Source: Cyanobium sp. CZS48M
Lineage (GTDB): Bacteria > Cyanobacteriota > Cyanobacteriia > PCC-6307 > Cyanobiaceae
Assembly (NCBI GenBank): GCA_030373145.1
Contig: JAUCZK010000011.1
Span: 1-64,000, forward strand
Direction of reading: 5' to 3'
DNA: 64,000 bases
The notes below the pieces were generated by a model that saw only the letters and a list, made by a program, of their open reading frames with translations, searched no databases and had not been told where the DNA came from. Both the position numbers and the translations under genes were made by a program. The stretch's first letter is position 1. The number at the start of each line of letters is the position of its first letter. This document shows positions 8,388-17,579 of the stretch, in pieces.

Positions 8388-9455
8388 TCAGCTGTAGGCG
8401 AGCGCCCGGTCTTCCAGCCAGCCGGCCGCCTGCTGGGCCCCGTCCAGCGCCAGGGGGCCCACGGCGGCCGGCCGCAGGGGCTGATCCAGTTGCCAGTCGC
8501 CGCAGCGCAGTTGCTCCTGGCTGAGCAGCCGGTGGCGGCCATGGCGGCGCAGCGCCTCCTCCAGCACCGGCGCCTCGGCAAAGCCCTGGCGGTGCACCAG
8601 ATGAATGCCCACATCGTGGGCCAGGGCCTCACAGAAGCTGCTGTATCCGGGCTTGGTGATCCATCGCTCCACCAGCGGCATGAACTCCAGCAGCCGCAGT
8701 CCCCGGGGCAACTGGCGCACATGGGCTAGCCCCGCGGCCGAGGGATCGGTGCTCACGAACACCCGATCGGGCCAGCGGCGAAAGGGCTCCTCCCCCAGCT
8801 CGAAGCCCAGCCCGCCGAAACTCACCAGCACGCAGCGGCTGCGCTCGGGCAACTCCAGCCGCCGGCGCAGGTCTTCGGCCCGCTGCCGCAGTGGGGCCAC
8901 GGTGAGGCCCACCCGGATCTCCGGCAGGCCCCAGTTCATGGACATCGAGAAGGGGCAGTGGATCAGGCCCTGGCCCTGGCGGTAGAGCAAGCGGCAGCGC
9001 TCAGCCCAGGCCAGGAAGGGGCCGCCCATGGGGCTGTAGATGGCATCCCAGCCGAAATTGCCCACCCAGATCAGCGGCCAGCCGCCGGCCTGCGCCAGCC
9101 GCGCCAGGGCCGGTGGCACATCACCCAGCAGCAGCACCGGTCCGGCCTGGGCCCTGAGCCAGCGGGCCTCTGCGGCGATCTGATCGGGCAGGCGCCGCTC
9201 CAGCTCATCGAGGGCCGTGAGGGTGGCGGCGGGGTCAGCGCCGAGGGCATCGGCCTGCACCACCCCCACATCCCAGCCGCAGGGGCGCAGCTCAAAGGGC
9301 ACCTCTCCGAAGACCGTGCGCAGGAATGCCGCCGGCAGGGAGGTGGAGAGCACCAGACGCCAGCCGGGCTGACGCTGGGCCAGGGCCAGCAGGATGGCGC
9401 CGCTGCGGGAGCCGTGGCCATAGCCGTGGCCGCTGATGGCGGCGTAGATCAGCAC
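8388..9455 (-). CDS. MurG-like glycosyltransferase (GT-B fold)
   Basis: The 355-residue product opens with MLIYAAISGHGYGHGSR, the glycine/histidine-rich first loop of MurG/GT28-like enzymes. The second half has VLVSFGGLG and a C-terminal donor-site motif ITKPGYSSFCEAL, equivalent to the K/GGxxS/T motif binding a nucleotide sugar. Acceptor and product are unknown. Its start overlaps the stop of the upstream metallophosphoesterase gene by 7 bases, so the two are probably translated together. Confidence 0.8.
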   Translation of the reverse strand: MLIYAAISGHGYGHGSRSGAILLALAQRQPGWRLVLSTSLPAAFLRTVFGEVPFELRPCGWDVGVVQADALGADPAATLTALDELERRLPDQIAAEARWLRAQAGPVLLLGDVPPALARLAQAGGWPLIWVGNFGWDAIYSPMGGPFLAWAERCRLLYRQGQGLIHCPFSMSMNWGLPEIRVGLTVAPLRQRAEDLRRRLELPERSRCVLVSFGGLGFELGEEPFRRWPDRVFVSTDPSAAGLAHVRQLPRGLRLLEFMPLVERWITKPGYSSFCEALAHDVGIHLVHRQGFAEAPVLEEALRRHGRHRLLSQEQLRCGDWQLDQPLRPAAVGPLALDGAQQAAGWLEDRALAYS

Positions 9456-10336
9456 GGCAGCGCCTCGGGTTGATCACCCACCGGCTGGGGCTGGGCCAGG
9501 GGTTGCTGGTGCAGCCGCTGCTCGTAGAGCAACCGCCCCGTGTCCGGCTCGTACCAACGGTGGCTGGCGTGGATCAGCTGGCCCTGGTCCAGCTCCACCC
9601 AGGAGAGATGACAGAGCTGCCGCCCCTCCCCATCGACGGCATGGCGCGGCACGAAGGCGGCATTGAGATAGGCGGTGCCGCGGCGATCGATCAGGAAGCT
9701 GCACCGCTCCCCCCGCCCGCGCTTGAGGGCATGGTGCATGTGCCCGAAGACCACCAGCGGCAGGGGCCGCTCGACACGGATCTGCTCGATCGCCTGGGCG
9801 AGATCCTGGTCGCCCCAGTCGCAGGCGGGCGATTTCCAGTCGCGGCCGCAGGGATCGCTGGCGGTGCTGCCCAGGCCACTGGGACCGCAGTGGGCGAGGA
9901 GCACCAGGGGCAGGCGCGGGTCGGCCGAGAGGGCCGCCGCGGCGATCCGCCCGGCCGACTCCGCCAGCTCGACGGGACCCCAGAGGGCCTGCACCGCCCT
10001 GGAGAGGTGGTGGCCGCCGCCGGCACTGCCGGGCCGGCCACCCACCACCGAAAGACCGGGGGGATCGAGCTGGCGCAGGGCCCAGCCGCAGTGGCGCTCA
10101 CCGAGGCGGTCGATCTGGCGCTGCAGCTTGTGGCCGCTGTGGTCCTTGCCGGTGTCGTGGTTGCCGAGGATGCAGGCCACCGGCAGGGACAGGTCGGCGA
10201 GGCTGGCGGCGATGCGCTGCTGACCGTCGCTGAGATCGCCCACCACCAGCAGGGCATCGGGGGCGATCCGGCTGAGCAGGTCCACATCCCGCCGGTCCCA
10301 TTGGCCGTGCAGATCCCCGGCAATGGCAAGGCGCAT
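9449..10336 (-). CDS. Cytoplasmic metallophosphoesterase, cyanobacterial/plant type
   Basis: This 295-residue phosphoesterase has motifs GDLHGQWD, VVGDLSDG, LGNHDTG, AHCGPSG and FGHMHH in the expected order, with no signal peptide. The N-terminus and overall layout fit a subfamily conserved in cyanobacteria and plastids. Substrate is unknown. It is the first gene of a two-gene unit with the glycosyltransferase and is divergent from nadA, with about 60 bases between. Confidence 0.85.
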   Translation of the reverse strand: MRLAIAGDLHGQWDRRDVDLLSRIAPDALLVVGDLSDGQQRIAASLADLSLPVACILGNHDTGKDHSGHKLQRQIDRLGERHCGWALRQLDPPGLSVVGGRPGSAGGGHHLSRAVQALWGPVELAESAGRIAAAALSADPRLPLVLLAHCGPSGLGSTASDPCGRDWKSPACDWGDQDLAQAIEQIRVERPLPLVVFGHMHHALKRGRGERCSFLIDRRGTAYLNAAFVPRHAVDGEGRQLCHLSWVELDQGQLIHASHRWYEPDTGRLLYEQRLHQQPLAQPQPVGDQPEALPC

Positions 10337-10399
10337 ATGGGCCGTGACGACTACTCCCTTCCCTAGGCTGAATTCATCCTGCCCCAGTTGAGGTCAAGG

Positions 10400-11356
10400 T
10401 TGGTTTTTGCCGCCCTTGAAGCCCCCACCACTCCCCGCGACCTGCCGGCCGCGATCGATGAGCTGCGCCGAGCGCGCAAGGCCGTGATCCTCGCTCACTA
10501 TTACCAGAGCCCCGAAATCCAGGATGTGGCCAATTTCATCGGCGACTCGCTGGAGCTCTCGCGCAAGGCCGCCGGCACCGACGCCGAGGTGATCGTGTTT
10601 TGCGGCGTGCACTTCATGGCCGAGACCGCCAAGATCCTCAGCCCCAGCAAAACGGTGCTGCTGCCTGATCTGGAGGCGGGCTGCTCCCTGGCCGATGCCT
10701 GCCCTGCCGATGGCTTCGCCGCCTTCCGCGCCGAGCACCCGGAGCACCTGGTGGTGAGCTACATCAACTGCTCGGCGGCAGTGAAGGCCCAGAGCGACCT
10801 GATCTGCACCAGCAGCAACGCCGTGCGCCTGGTGCAGCAGCTGCCGGCTGATCGGCCGATCCTGTTTGCACCGGATCAGAACCTGGGCCGCTGGGTGGCA
10901 CGAGAGAGCGGCCGGGAGCTCACCCTCTGGCCGGGGGGCTGCATCGTCCATGAAACCTTCAGCGAGCAGGCGCTGCTGCGGCTGAAGCTGGAGCACCCGC
11001 AGGCCGAGGTGATCGCCCACCCGGAGTGCCTGCCCAACCTGCTGGATCTGGCCGACTTCATCGGCTCCACCAGTCAGCTGCTGGCCCGCGCCGCCAGCAG
11101 CGAGGCCCAAAGCTTCCTGGTGCTCACCGAGCCCGGCATCCTCCACCAGATGCGCCTGAAGCTGCCCCACAAAACCTTCCATGAGGTGCCCGGACAGGAT
11201 GGCTGCAGCTGCAACGCCTGCCCCTACATGCGGCTGAACACCCTGGAAAAGCTCTGGCGCTGCCTGGACACGATGAGCCCGGCGATCGAACTGGATGAGG
11301 AGCTGCGCGTCAGGGCCCTGGCACCGATCCAGCGCATGCTGGAGCTCAGCCGCTAG
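10400..11356 (+). CDS. nadA: Quinolinate synthase
   Basis: NadA condenses iminoaspartate with dihydroxyacetone phosphate to quinolinate in de novo NAD synthesis, using a [4Fe-4S] cluster. Family blocks seen: [56 protein letters not shown] and [17 protein letters not shown], which include the three cluster cysteines. About 318 residues is a normal length. I prefer TTG 10400 because GAGG at 10390-10393 sits six bases before it; the frame also opens with TTG at 10388. Non-ATG starts suggest modest translation. Confidence 0.95.
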   Translation: MVFAALEAPTTPRDLPAAIDELRRARKAVILAHYYQSPEIQDVANFIGDSLELSRKAAGTDAEVIVFCGVHFMAETAKILSPSKTVLLPDLEAGCSLADACPADGFAAFRAEHPEHLVVSYINCSAAVKAQSDLICTSSNAVRLVQQLPADRPILFAPDQNLGRWVARESGRELTLWPGGCIVHETFSEQALLRLKLEHPQAEVIAHPECLPNLLDLADFIGSTSQLLARAASSEAQSFLVLTEPGILHQMRLKLPHKTFHEVPGQDGCSCNACPYMRLNTLEKLWRCLDTMSPAIELDEELRVRALAPIQRMLELSR

Positions 11357-11641
11357 CACACCCCAGCACCCGGGCTCCGCAGGTACGGACCTGGGTGTCG
11401 CCGAAGACGTCGAAGTCCACAACGCGCCCATCGGCAGGGTTGAGCTGGTGGGCCGCCACTTGTTATGACGGGCGACCTGCCAGCGGTAGAGGCCATCGAG
11501 CTGGTCCAGCACGGGCGCGGGGCAGGAAGCCGATGCGGCACCAGCCTGGACAGGCAGCGACACCAGCAACGGCAGCAGGCACAGGGCGCCGGCAGTGAGC
11601 CAGCGGGGCAACGAGCTGATGTCCTGCTTCCGCACGGCCAT
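11346..11641 (-). pseudogene. Small secreted protein with a frameshift
   Basis: From ATG 11641 the frame encodes MAVRKQDISS, then a hydrophobic signal segment ending VSLPVQAGAASA, then CPAPVLDQLDGLYRWQVARHN. Around 11460 the sensible reading jumps to another frame, giving VAAHQLNPADGRVVDFDVFG and a cysteine-containing end TCGARVLGC before a stop at 11346-11348. Both halves look coding, so a single indel (or a sequencing error) explains the break. Function is unknown. It lies tail to tail with nadA. Confidence 0.55.
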
Positions 11642-11661
11642 GCAGTCTGGGGTTGGCTGAG

Positions 11662-13164
11662 TCACGACGGGGGGTGGACGCCCAAGCGCCACACAGCGAT
11701 CCCCTGGCGGGGAACGTAAGCCGCCAGGGTGGTGCCATCGCCACTCAGTGCGGAGGGACCCAGCGGAAGGTCGAGAGTGGTCTGAGGCAACGGCGCAACC
11801 GGCTGAAGCTCAAGTGTGTGCAGCACCTCTCCATTGCGGGGGTTCAGGACCTTGAAGGCGCCCCTGGAGCCCACCAGGAGGCCCTGATCGGTCCAGTAGA
11901 GCTTCTGCACCCGGTCCACCGCGTCGAGGGTGCGCGTCTGGCGAGCCGAGGCCAGATCCCAGATGGAGAGCACAGGACCCTGGCCGAGAGCGACCGCCAA
12001 CTGCCGGCCGTCAGGAGAAAAAGCCAGGGTGAGAATCCCAACTGACTTGCCGAGATCCAGAGTGCTGCTCAGCTTGTTGTCGGCGATGTTCCAGACATGG
12101 ATCTGGTTGTCGTAGGGGCGGCGGGGAAAGGCGAGAAAGCGTCGATCGGCGCTCACGGCGATCGGAAGGTCCCTCCCTTCCAGCGTGAAGAGATCGGCCG
12201 GAAGGGTCTGCAGCAATTGGCCGGTGCTGAGGTCCCACACCCTGGGGCTGTGGGGCTGCTTTGAACTAGTCGCCAGGGCGTCAACCGCGGCCAGGGTGAC
12301 GAGCCTGTGATCGGCCATCGGATAGGCCACGGTGGCCCCGTCCAGTCGCAGCCGTGTCTTCCCCTCGGGCAGCGTTCGCACCTGCACCTGCTGCAAGGCG
12401 GCCGTGATCAGCTCCTGTCCATCGGCACTGAAGGCCACGGAGGTCAGAACATCCTCAAGGGTTCGTTGACCGTCCGGTTTTCCATGCAGGTTGCGGATCC
12501 CACGCCGCTTCTGAGCGGACAACTCCAGGATGACCAGCTGTTGTTTGCTGGTGCGCACACTCAGCACGGCCAGCTGGTCGCCGGCCTCGTTGAGGGCCAG
12601 ATCCAGGGGAGGGCTGTCCTCACCCGTGAGCCTGGCCACCAGCGGGTATGGACCCGTCGCTGGAGCTGAGTTGAACCCGATGGTCGGCGGAGCCAGGACA
12701 AGAGCGAGCACGAGGGTGCTGATCAGGTAGGCCAGCACGGTGCTGCCAGCCATCAGCCGGGACAGGTTCGGGCGGGGACGCCCAGCTCCGGCTGCCATCA
12801 GTCCAAGAACCGCACCCGTCGTGGCACCGGCCGGCACCAAGATCAGAAGCATGAAACCAAACCAGATGGCCCCGTAGGGCCCACCGATGAGGGAGGCCGG
12901 GTTGGCCTCGATCGGCAGGAGGCCGATCAGAAAGGTGCCCAGGAACGATCCCCAGAGGGATGCCCTCAACCGGCTTCTTCGCGAAACGCCGTCCTCCTGA
13001 GACAACGAACCGGATCGCCTCAGCCGTGACCGCCTGATAAGGGCGGCGCTCGCGGCCACCAACGCTCCCACCACACTGCCCACCACGAAGCTGACGAGCG
13101 TCATGCGCAGCAGCTTCGGCAGCACGATCTGCAGAAGCGTGTCGGCGTCGAACAACGGGGACAT
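11662..13164 (-). CDS. Membrane-anchored WD40-repeat protein
   Basis: About 500 residues. The first 180 carry roughly four hydrophobic segments (LVSFVVGSVVGALVAASAA, GSFLGTFLIGLLPI, IWFGFMLLILVPAG, AYLISTLVLALVLAPP). The rest is a beta-propeller with WD40-like units: VAFSADGQELITAA, RVWDLSTGQLL, HVWNIADNKL, LAFSPDGRQLAVAL, SIWDLASARQ. No enzymatic domain is visible, so it is probably a scaffold facing one side of the membrane. I prefer ATG 13164; the frame extends to 13209. Confidence 0.8.
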   Translation of the reverse strand: MSPLFDADTLLQIVLPKLLRMTLVSFVVGSVVGALVAASAALIRRSRLRRSGSLSQEDGVSRRSRLRASLWGSFLGTFLIGLLPIEANPASLIGGPYGAIWFGFMLLILVPAGATTGAVLGLMAAGAGRPRPNLSRLMAGSTVLAYLISTLVLALVLAPPTIGFNSAPATGPYPLVARLTGEDSPPLDLALNEAGDQLAVLSVRTSKQQLVILELSAQKRRGIRNLHGKPDGQRTLEDVLTSVAFSADGQELITAALQQVQVRTLPEGKTRLRLDGATVAYPMADHRLVTLAAVDALATSSKQPHSPRVWDLSTGQLLQTLPADLFTLEGRDLPIAVSADRRFLAFPRRPYDNQIHVWNIADNKLSSTLDLGKSVGILTLAFSPDGRQLAVALGQGPVLSIWDLASARQTRTLDAVDRVQKLYWTDQGLLVGSRGAFKVLNPRNGEVLHTLELQPVAPLPQTTLDLPLGPSALSGDGTTLAAYVPRQGIAVWRLGVHPPS

Positions 13165-13421
13165 CCCAGGGAAAGCCGTACTGACGCGCGGTGAATCAAT
13201 TCTGCTCAAACGTCAGACCCCGGCTCCTCACGCGCCGACAACTGCAACAGACAACTCCCCCTGCGTCAGGAAAGAAGTCCGCTCGGTCTGACCCATCCAC
13301 CAGGGCCTGCTTCTCGGGGGGGAGAGAGCTGCAGCCACATATTGCGGGATCGGTTGCGACTTCAGGAGGCCAAGGAAGTGGTGCTGCTGTGGACACTGAC
13401 CACTGGTCGAGGAGATGGAGT

Positions 13422-13703
13422 TCAGAGCCCGTCGAGCTCGGCCTGCAGGCTCTGCCAGTCCTCCGGCAGGTCACCGCGGCGCACCATCTACTGGAAGACG
13501 GCGTAGCAGTCGTTGCGATCGCCGTCCTTGCGGGGGAAGCCCAGCCAGAGGATCAGCGACACCATCACCGCGGCGAGCAGCTTGACCTGGGGATACTGCA
13601 GAAAGCACTTCTGGTCGAGTTCCTGCTTGAGCCGTTTGGCCTCAGCTTTGAGATGCTCGTACTGGCCCTGGTGCGTCCACCGTGACACCGGCGAGCAGCT
13701 CAT
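13422..13703 (-). pseudogene. yhaV: YhaV-like toxin remnant with internal deletion and stop
   Basis: The N-terminal part (QYEHLKAEAKRLKQEL, then VKLLAAVM) and the C-terminal part (RNDCYAVFQ, stop, MVRRGDLPEDWQSL) line up with the two ends of YhaV ribonuclease toxins, which are about 155 residues long. Here only about 93 codons remain. The middle, roughly 60 residues, is missing between LLAAVM and LGFPRKDGD, and an in-frame TAG interrupts the C-terminal block before a final TGA at 13422-13424. The start overlaps the end of the antitoxin gene by about 60 bases, as expected for a prlF-yhaV operon. The toxin should be inactive. Confidence 0.7.
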
Positions 13704-13995
13704 CGTCTTCTGCCGCCATGGCCTCGGTATAGGGCACAGGCCCGGCTTCTGCTGTCAACGCCTCACGGGTGAGCAGATCGAGGAAAAGGCCCAGCATGAG
13801 GCTCTCGTCCTCCGGTTCACGGCTCTGCCGCTCGCTTGGCTCGAAGCGCAGGAGCATGGTGTCGTTGCTCAGCACCTCCACCTGCCCTGGGGCGCCGGTG
13901 AACTGGGGGTGATCGCGGTAGAAGGCGGCAGGAAGCCGCAGACCGGAGGAGTTGCCGATCTGGGCCGGGGTGACGCGGTAGCGGGACGAAGCCAT
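13642..13995 (-). CDS. prlF: PrlF-like (AbrB/SpoVT fold) antitoxin
   Basis: The 117-residue product begins with a swapped-hairpin DNA-binding region (YRVTPAQIGNSSGLRLPAAFY). Its C-terminal part, DESLMLGLFLDLL and DDELLAGVTVD, resembles the toxin-binding tail of PrlF (DHTMNAFLRFLD and KKLVAGMDVN). PrlF neutralises YhaV and represses the operon. It is apparently intact, although its toxin downstream is broken, so it may survive as an orphan regulator or protect against a homologous toxin elsewhere. Confidence 0.65.
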   Translation of the reverse strand: MASSRYRVTPAQIGNSSGLRLPAAFYRDHPQFTGAPGQVEVLSNDTMLLRFEPSERQSREPEDESLMLGLFLDLLTREALTAEAGPVPYTEAMAAEDDELLAGVTVDAPGPVRASQS

Positions 13996-14169
13996 GGCAG
14001 AAGCACCCGAGCGCAGTGGACTTACATCTTGTTAGTCCAAACCCTAGATTTTTCTGGCCGTCGTGGCCGTGGCCTGGACGGGGGGATTGGCTGGCTTCCG
14101 CCAACGGCCAATACCGGCCCTTGATTGCCAGACCCGCCTGGCCCTCATCGACTGCCCGTGGCCCGCTGG

Positions 14170-14526
14170 TCAGCTGCTTGTCGATGTGACGGATCTGTTC
14201 ATCGAGCTGCTCGGCCCACGGAAGAGCCGTGCCAGCCCACGTCGAGATCCATCCAGGAGGGCAGAAACCGCCGCAGCGGCGCCGTCAGGCCGACGAGCAG
14301 CCCCAACGGCAGCGACAGGTCGTAGCGCAGCCGGCGCCAGTCCTCGCCGCCCACGATCCACTCGCGGTAAGGACGGATGAAGTTGTCGGGGTACTGCTCG
14401 CTGGCGACAGGGATCAATGCCGCGCTGGGTGATCTCGGGATGGGCCCAGCGCACCCGTTCGGCCATACGGCGGACCTTGGTGGCGACGCCCGCCTCGGAA
14501 GCGAGGGTCACGGCGGCGAGGTTCAC
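14170..14526 (-). pseudogene. Frameshifted remnant of an unidentified protein
   Basis: One frame begins MNLAAVTLASEAGVATKVRR and runs sensibly to HPEITQRG near 14415. The following sense continues in the next frame as PVASEQYPDNFIRPYREW, DWRRLRYDLSLPLGLLVGL and RFLPSWMDLDVGWHG to about 14235. A third frame then gives WAEQLDEQIRHIDKQL to about 14150. This pattern suggests two indels in one old gene of about 120 or more residues. I do not recognise the family. It abuts the DAGK gene by a 4-base overlap. Confidence 0.4.
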
Positions 14527-15827
14527 GGTGGCGGCAGCGGGGTGAACACGGTGAGGGCGCCGGGCAGGCAGCTGAAGGTCACTGGGTCGGCGTCAAGCAT
14601 CTCGCCGTCGATCACCAGCCGCTGGGGAGGGTCGGTGGTGATCGTGATGTGGCGGGCCCGCAGGCAGAGCAGATCGGGGTGGGTGCTGGGCGACTGGACC
14701 ACCGCGGAGGCCAGCAGGGAGGCGAGAGCGTTGAGCCCCTTGAGGCGGGTACTGGGAGAGGCGATGGTGACCTCGAGCAATCCGTCATCGGCGATCACCT
14801 GCCCGAAGCCCTGGGCAAGCATGGAAGTGGCGGGGGCCACGTTGGCCACGGTGATGGCGACGGCCTGCATTTCGGTGACGGTGCCATCGATCTCGACGCG
14901 GGCCTGGAACGGCTGCTGGCTGATCAGCTGCTGGGCGCCGGCGAGCACGTAGGCAAGCGGGCCGAGCATCGTTTTGAACTCGCGGGTGGCGCGATCCACC
15001 ATCCCGGCCTCGAAGCCGACACCGGCCAGCAGGATCATCGGCACGTCATTGCAGCGGGCAGCGTCCACCACGTGGGTGTGGCCGGCCAGGATGGTGCGGC
15101 AGGCGGCGACCAGGTCAGTGGGGATACCGAGCGCCGAGGCGAAGGCGTTGGCGGTGCCGCGGGGAATCACACCGAGGGGAATGCCGGTGCCGGCCACCGC
15201 CCCCGCCACCGCCGAAACGGTGCCGTCGCCTCCGCAGGCCACGATCATTACGTCGTCGACATCGCCGGGCTGACGCGCCTGCAGGATTTCGACGAGATCG
15301 CGTGTCTGCTCGGCCGGATCGACATCGGGGCGGGTGAACAACACGGTGACCAGCAGCTGCGGCTCGAGGATCGAGCGGATCAGGGCCAGATCGGCAGTAG
15401 CATCACCCTGGCCGGACACCGGATTGAAGACCAGGTAAGCCGCCCGGCCATGGGCCATTCCGCGCAGTGCCAGGCTTGCGGTGGCGGCGTTGAGGGCCAG
15501 GGGCACGGCGGCAAGATCGCAGGCGCGGATCAGCAGCCTGGCGTCGGGCGGCGTGACCGCTGACGCATCCGGCTCAAGGAAGGCCACCACCAGGGCCACC
15601 TCACCGTCAAGGACACGGACGGCCAGCTGGATGTCTCCTCCTTCGGCGAGGCCCTCGAGCGCCATGACCGGCAGCTGGGCGGTGCGGGGATCGCGGCGGA
15701 GCCGCCCGGCCAGTTCGGCGGTGGCGAGCAGCGGAAAAGCTGCGACGGCCAGGGCCTGTCGGTCGAGCCAGTCGATCAGCGCCTCGAAGCGCGACTCACT
15801 CGCCAGCAGCACCAGGGTGTGGGCCAT
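14523..15827 (-). CDS. Methylglyoxal-synthase-like domain fused to diacylglycerol/lipid kinase
   Basis: The 434-residue product has an N-terminal MGS-like domain (about residues 1-125, with LALNAATASLAL and a GGDIQLAVRVL stretch comparable to the MGS GGDQQ motif). A DagK/YegS-type lipid kinase follows (residues about 130-430): VFNPVSGQGDA, CGGDGTVSAVAGA, IPRGTANAFA and the C-terminal VIDGEMLDADP. The kinase would phosphorylate a membrane lipid such as diacylglycerol. Whether the MGS part is catalytic is unclear. Single gene with no obvious operon partner. Confidence 0.85.
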   Translation of the reverse strand: MAHTLVLLASESRFEALIDWLDRQALAVAAFPLLATAELAGRLRRDPRTAQLPVMALEGLAEGGDIQLAVRVLDGEVALVVAFLEPDASAVTPPDARLLIRACDLAAVPLALNAATASLALRGMAHGRAAYLVFNPVSGQGDATADLALIRSILEPQLLVTVLFTRPDVDPAEQTRDLVEILQARQPGDVDDVMIVACGGDGTVSAVAGAVAGTGIPLGVIPRGTANAFASALGIPTDLVAACRTILAGHTHVVDAARCNDVPMILLAGVGFEAGMVDRATREFKTMLGPLAYVLAGAQQLISQQPFQARVEIDGTVTEMQAVAITVANVAPATSMLAQGFGQVIADDGLLEVTIASPSTRLKGLNALASLLASAVVQSPSTHPDLLCLRARHITITTDPPQRLVIDGEMLDADPVTFSCLPGALTVFTPLPPP

Positions 15828-16176
15828 CGATGGTCATGTCAGGGGGAGCGTTGTCGTCCATAGTCCGTACCCCACCCACCAGGAGCACCTGCTGAAAGCC
15901 GCTATGACGGGAGGCTAATTGGGCCAACGCGTGGAGCGGCGGCGCAGGTGGGTTCTTCAACCAAGAACCAGGCGCTTTCTGCCCTTCTTTATTCTTCGCA
16001 GATTGGTGCTTGGGGGTGATGTGGGCAACCTTGAAGGAATTGTGCGCGCCCGGTGGCTGATCGTTCGCAGCGGCAATGGCGACAAGGGCCGGACTGCCAA
16101 GAAGAGTTCGAAAGCTTCACCCCACCTGGCTGGGAGAGGTGCTGCTGGCGATCTTTCAGAGATGGGCAGGCTGACA
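15828..16176. other. Intergenic stretch without a supported gene
   Basis: About 350 bases. A long plus-strand frame through here (15919-16590) is antisense to the small membrane protein that follows and is rich in arginine and glutamine without any domain, so I treat it as chance. Nothing else is seen. Confidence 0.35.
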
Positions 16177-16521
16177 TCACTCCACCGGTTTGATCTGGTC
16201 TTGGGGCTCCGAGACTGGCTGCCCCGGCAGCCTTCGTTTCAGCTGTTTCCGTCTCGACAACCAGCGCAGCGCCGTGGCGAACACCCACAGTGCCAGCCCG
16301 GGCTGGATCAAGACATACGCCTGAGCCGCCAGTGGCAGTTCGGGGCAGGAGAAACTGACCGTGAACCGGCTGAGGATCTGCAGCAGTCCGCTGAAGATCG
16401 CGCAGAACATCAGCACGATCGCTACGGGGAACAGCACCAGGGGCGTGATCACACCGATCAGGGCAAGCACGAGCCCAAGGACCTGCAACCCTCTCAGCCA
16501 GCTGCGAATCCGCGTCGTCAT
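16177..16521 (-). CDS. Small membrane protein of unknown function
   Basis: This 114-residue product has two hydrophobic segments close together (VLGLVLALIGVITPLVLFPVAIVLMF, seen as VLGLVLALIGVI and LFPVAIVLMFCAIF), a third weaker one (AYVLIQPGLALWVFATAL), and a basic tail (SRRKQLKRRL). No family is recognised. Start ATG 16521. It stands alone between two gene-poor stretches. Confidence 0.55.
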   Translation of the reverse strand: MTTRIRSWLRGLQVLGLVLALIGVITPLVLFPVAIVLMFCAIFSGLLQILSRFTVSFSCPELPLAAQAYVLIQPGLALWVFATALRWLSRRKQLKRRLPGQPVSEPQDQIKPVE

Positions 16522-17082
16522 CCCAGCGCCAGGGCCCAGCGGAGCGCTTCGGCGGCGGATTCAGGCACGACCATGGGGAAGGCAGCATGACCCGATCATC
16601 TCTGCGTCGGGAGTTGACTGAGGCCCTCATTGCGAAGCTGACGCCCTGAAGGCTGGGGTTGCACTGAAAGGGAGCAGATCGTGCTGCTAAGGATCTGGGC
16701 CTTCGGGGCTTCTCTTGGGGCAATGCATAAAAACAACGCGAGCTTCCCCAGCTCCGCTCGCCGAAACCAGACATGCTGAGGTGAACTCGGTGGTGGGGTC
16801 TGTGGTGGGTTTTTGACAGCCGCCATAAACTATGGCCTGGATTCGGATTCGAGTTGCTCAGGCCGGCTCTGGGGGGGGGCAGATGGGCGGCGGTAAGGCT
16901 GCCGTATCGATAGGGGTGAGGGCGGGAGGGTTCAGATGTAGCTCGGCAGTTCTTTGCGCAAGCAGATTCTTTGCTACTCCCCTGCAGGGTTGTTCAGGCA
17001 AAGCTCGGGGCCGGCATCTCCTATCCCCTAGGCCTGAGGGAAGGTCGGCTTTGATCAAGCGAGCGGAGCCCCGCTGAGAGAT
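16522..17082. other. Gene-poor region
   Basis: About 560 bases. Three frames of 76-86 codons exist (16596-16826, 16832-17077, 16858-17103), two of them overlapping antiparallel. None has a domain, membrane segment or ribosome site. A run of nine G residues sits near 16870. I see no RNA gene here. Confidence 0.35.
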
Positions 17083-17109
17083 GAAAAAACCCGCTACAGC
17101 CACGGGTTA
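17083..17109 (-). terminator. Rho-independent terminator after FGE fragment
   Basis: On the minus strand AACCCG and CGGGTT (17103-17108 and 17088-17093) form a stem with a 9-base loop, followed by TTTTTT (17089-17084). The stem begins inside the TAA stop of the formylglycine-generating-enzyme fragment, so it is that gene's own terminator, retained after decay. Confidence 0.7.
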
Positions 17110-17574
17110 AAAAACAGCCGAGTGTTGAGGGATTAAAGGATTAATAGAAGGGTTCTGGAGGCAGACCACACGGAAACCGACGTCGTAGCTGACATCGTCG
17201 GGCCGGACGTGGATACGGCAGTCCGAGCGGCAGCGCCCGGGATTGACGAACCAGGCGCCGCCGCGAAGCAGCCGTTGCTGGGCGATCGTTTCTGGGAGAT
17301 CCGCCTCTGGTTCCAGCCGGGCGCTGCCATCAGTGAGTCCCTGATCCGGCGATGGATGCCACAGATCTTGGCACCACTCCCACACATTGCCGTGCATATC
17401 GGCTAAGCCCCAGCGATTCACCAGCCCGTAGGCGCCCACGGGGGTGATGCGATTGAGATAAACACCAGGCTTCCCTGCGCCATACTTAAAGACGGCATTG
17501 TAGTTTGCCCAAGCCGCGTCGATTGTGTCGCCGAAGTGGAACGCTGTGCTGCTGCCTGCGCAGCAAGCATACTC
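17107..17574 (-). pseudogene. C-terminal part of a formylglycine-generating enzyme (5' truncated)
   Basis: Reading from about 17574, the sequence gives EYACCAGSSTAFHFGDTI, AAWANYNAVFKYG, VNRWGLADMHGNVWEWCQD, LLRGGAWFVNPGRCRSDCRI and VGFRVVCLQ, the C-terminal half of an FGE/SUMF1 domain. Everything upstream of the usual (E)WEYA block is absent; the frame runs into a C7 homopolymer (17574-17580) and then unrelated sequence. FGE-like domains convert the sulfatase active-site Cys to formylglycine or serve other roles. Without its N-terminal half this copy is unlikely to work. An internal ATG at 17439 could still start a 110-residue peptide. Confidence 0.75.
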
Positions 17575-17579
17575 CCCCC

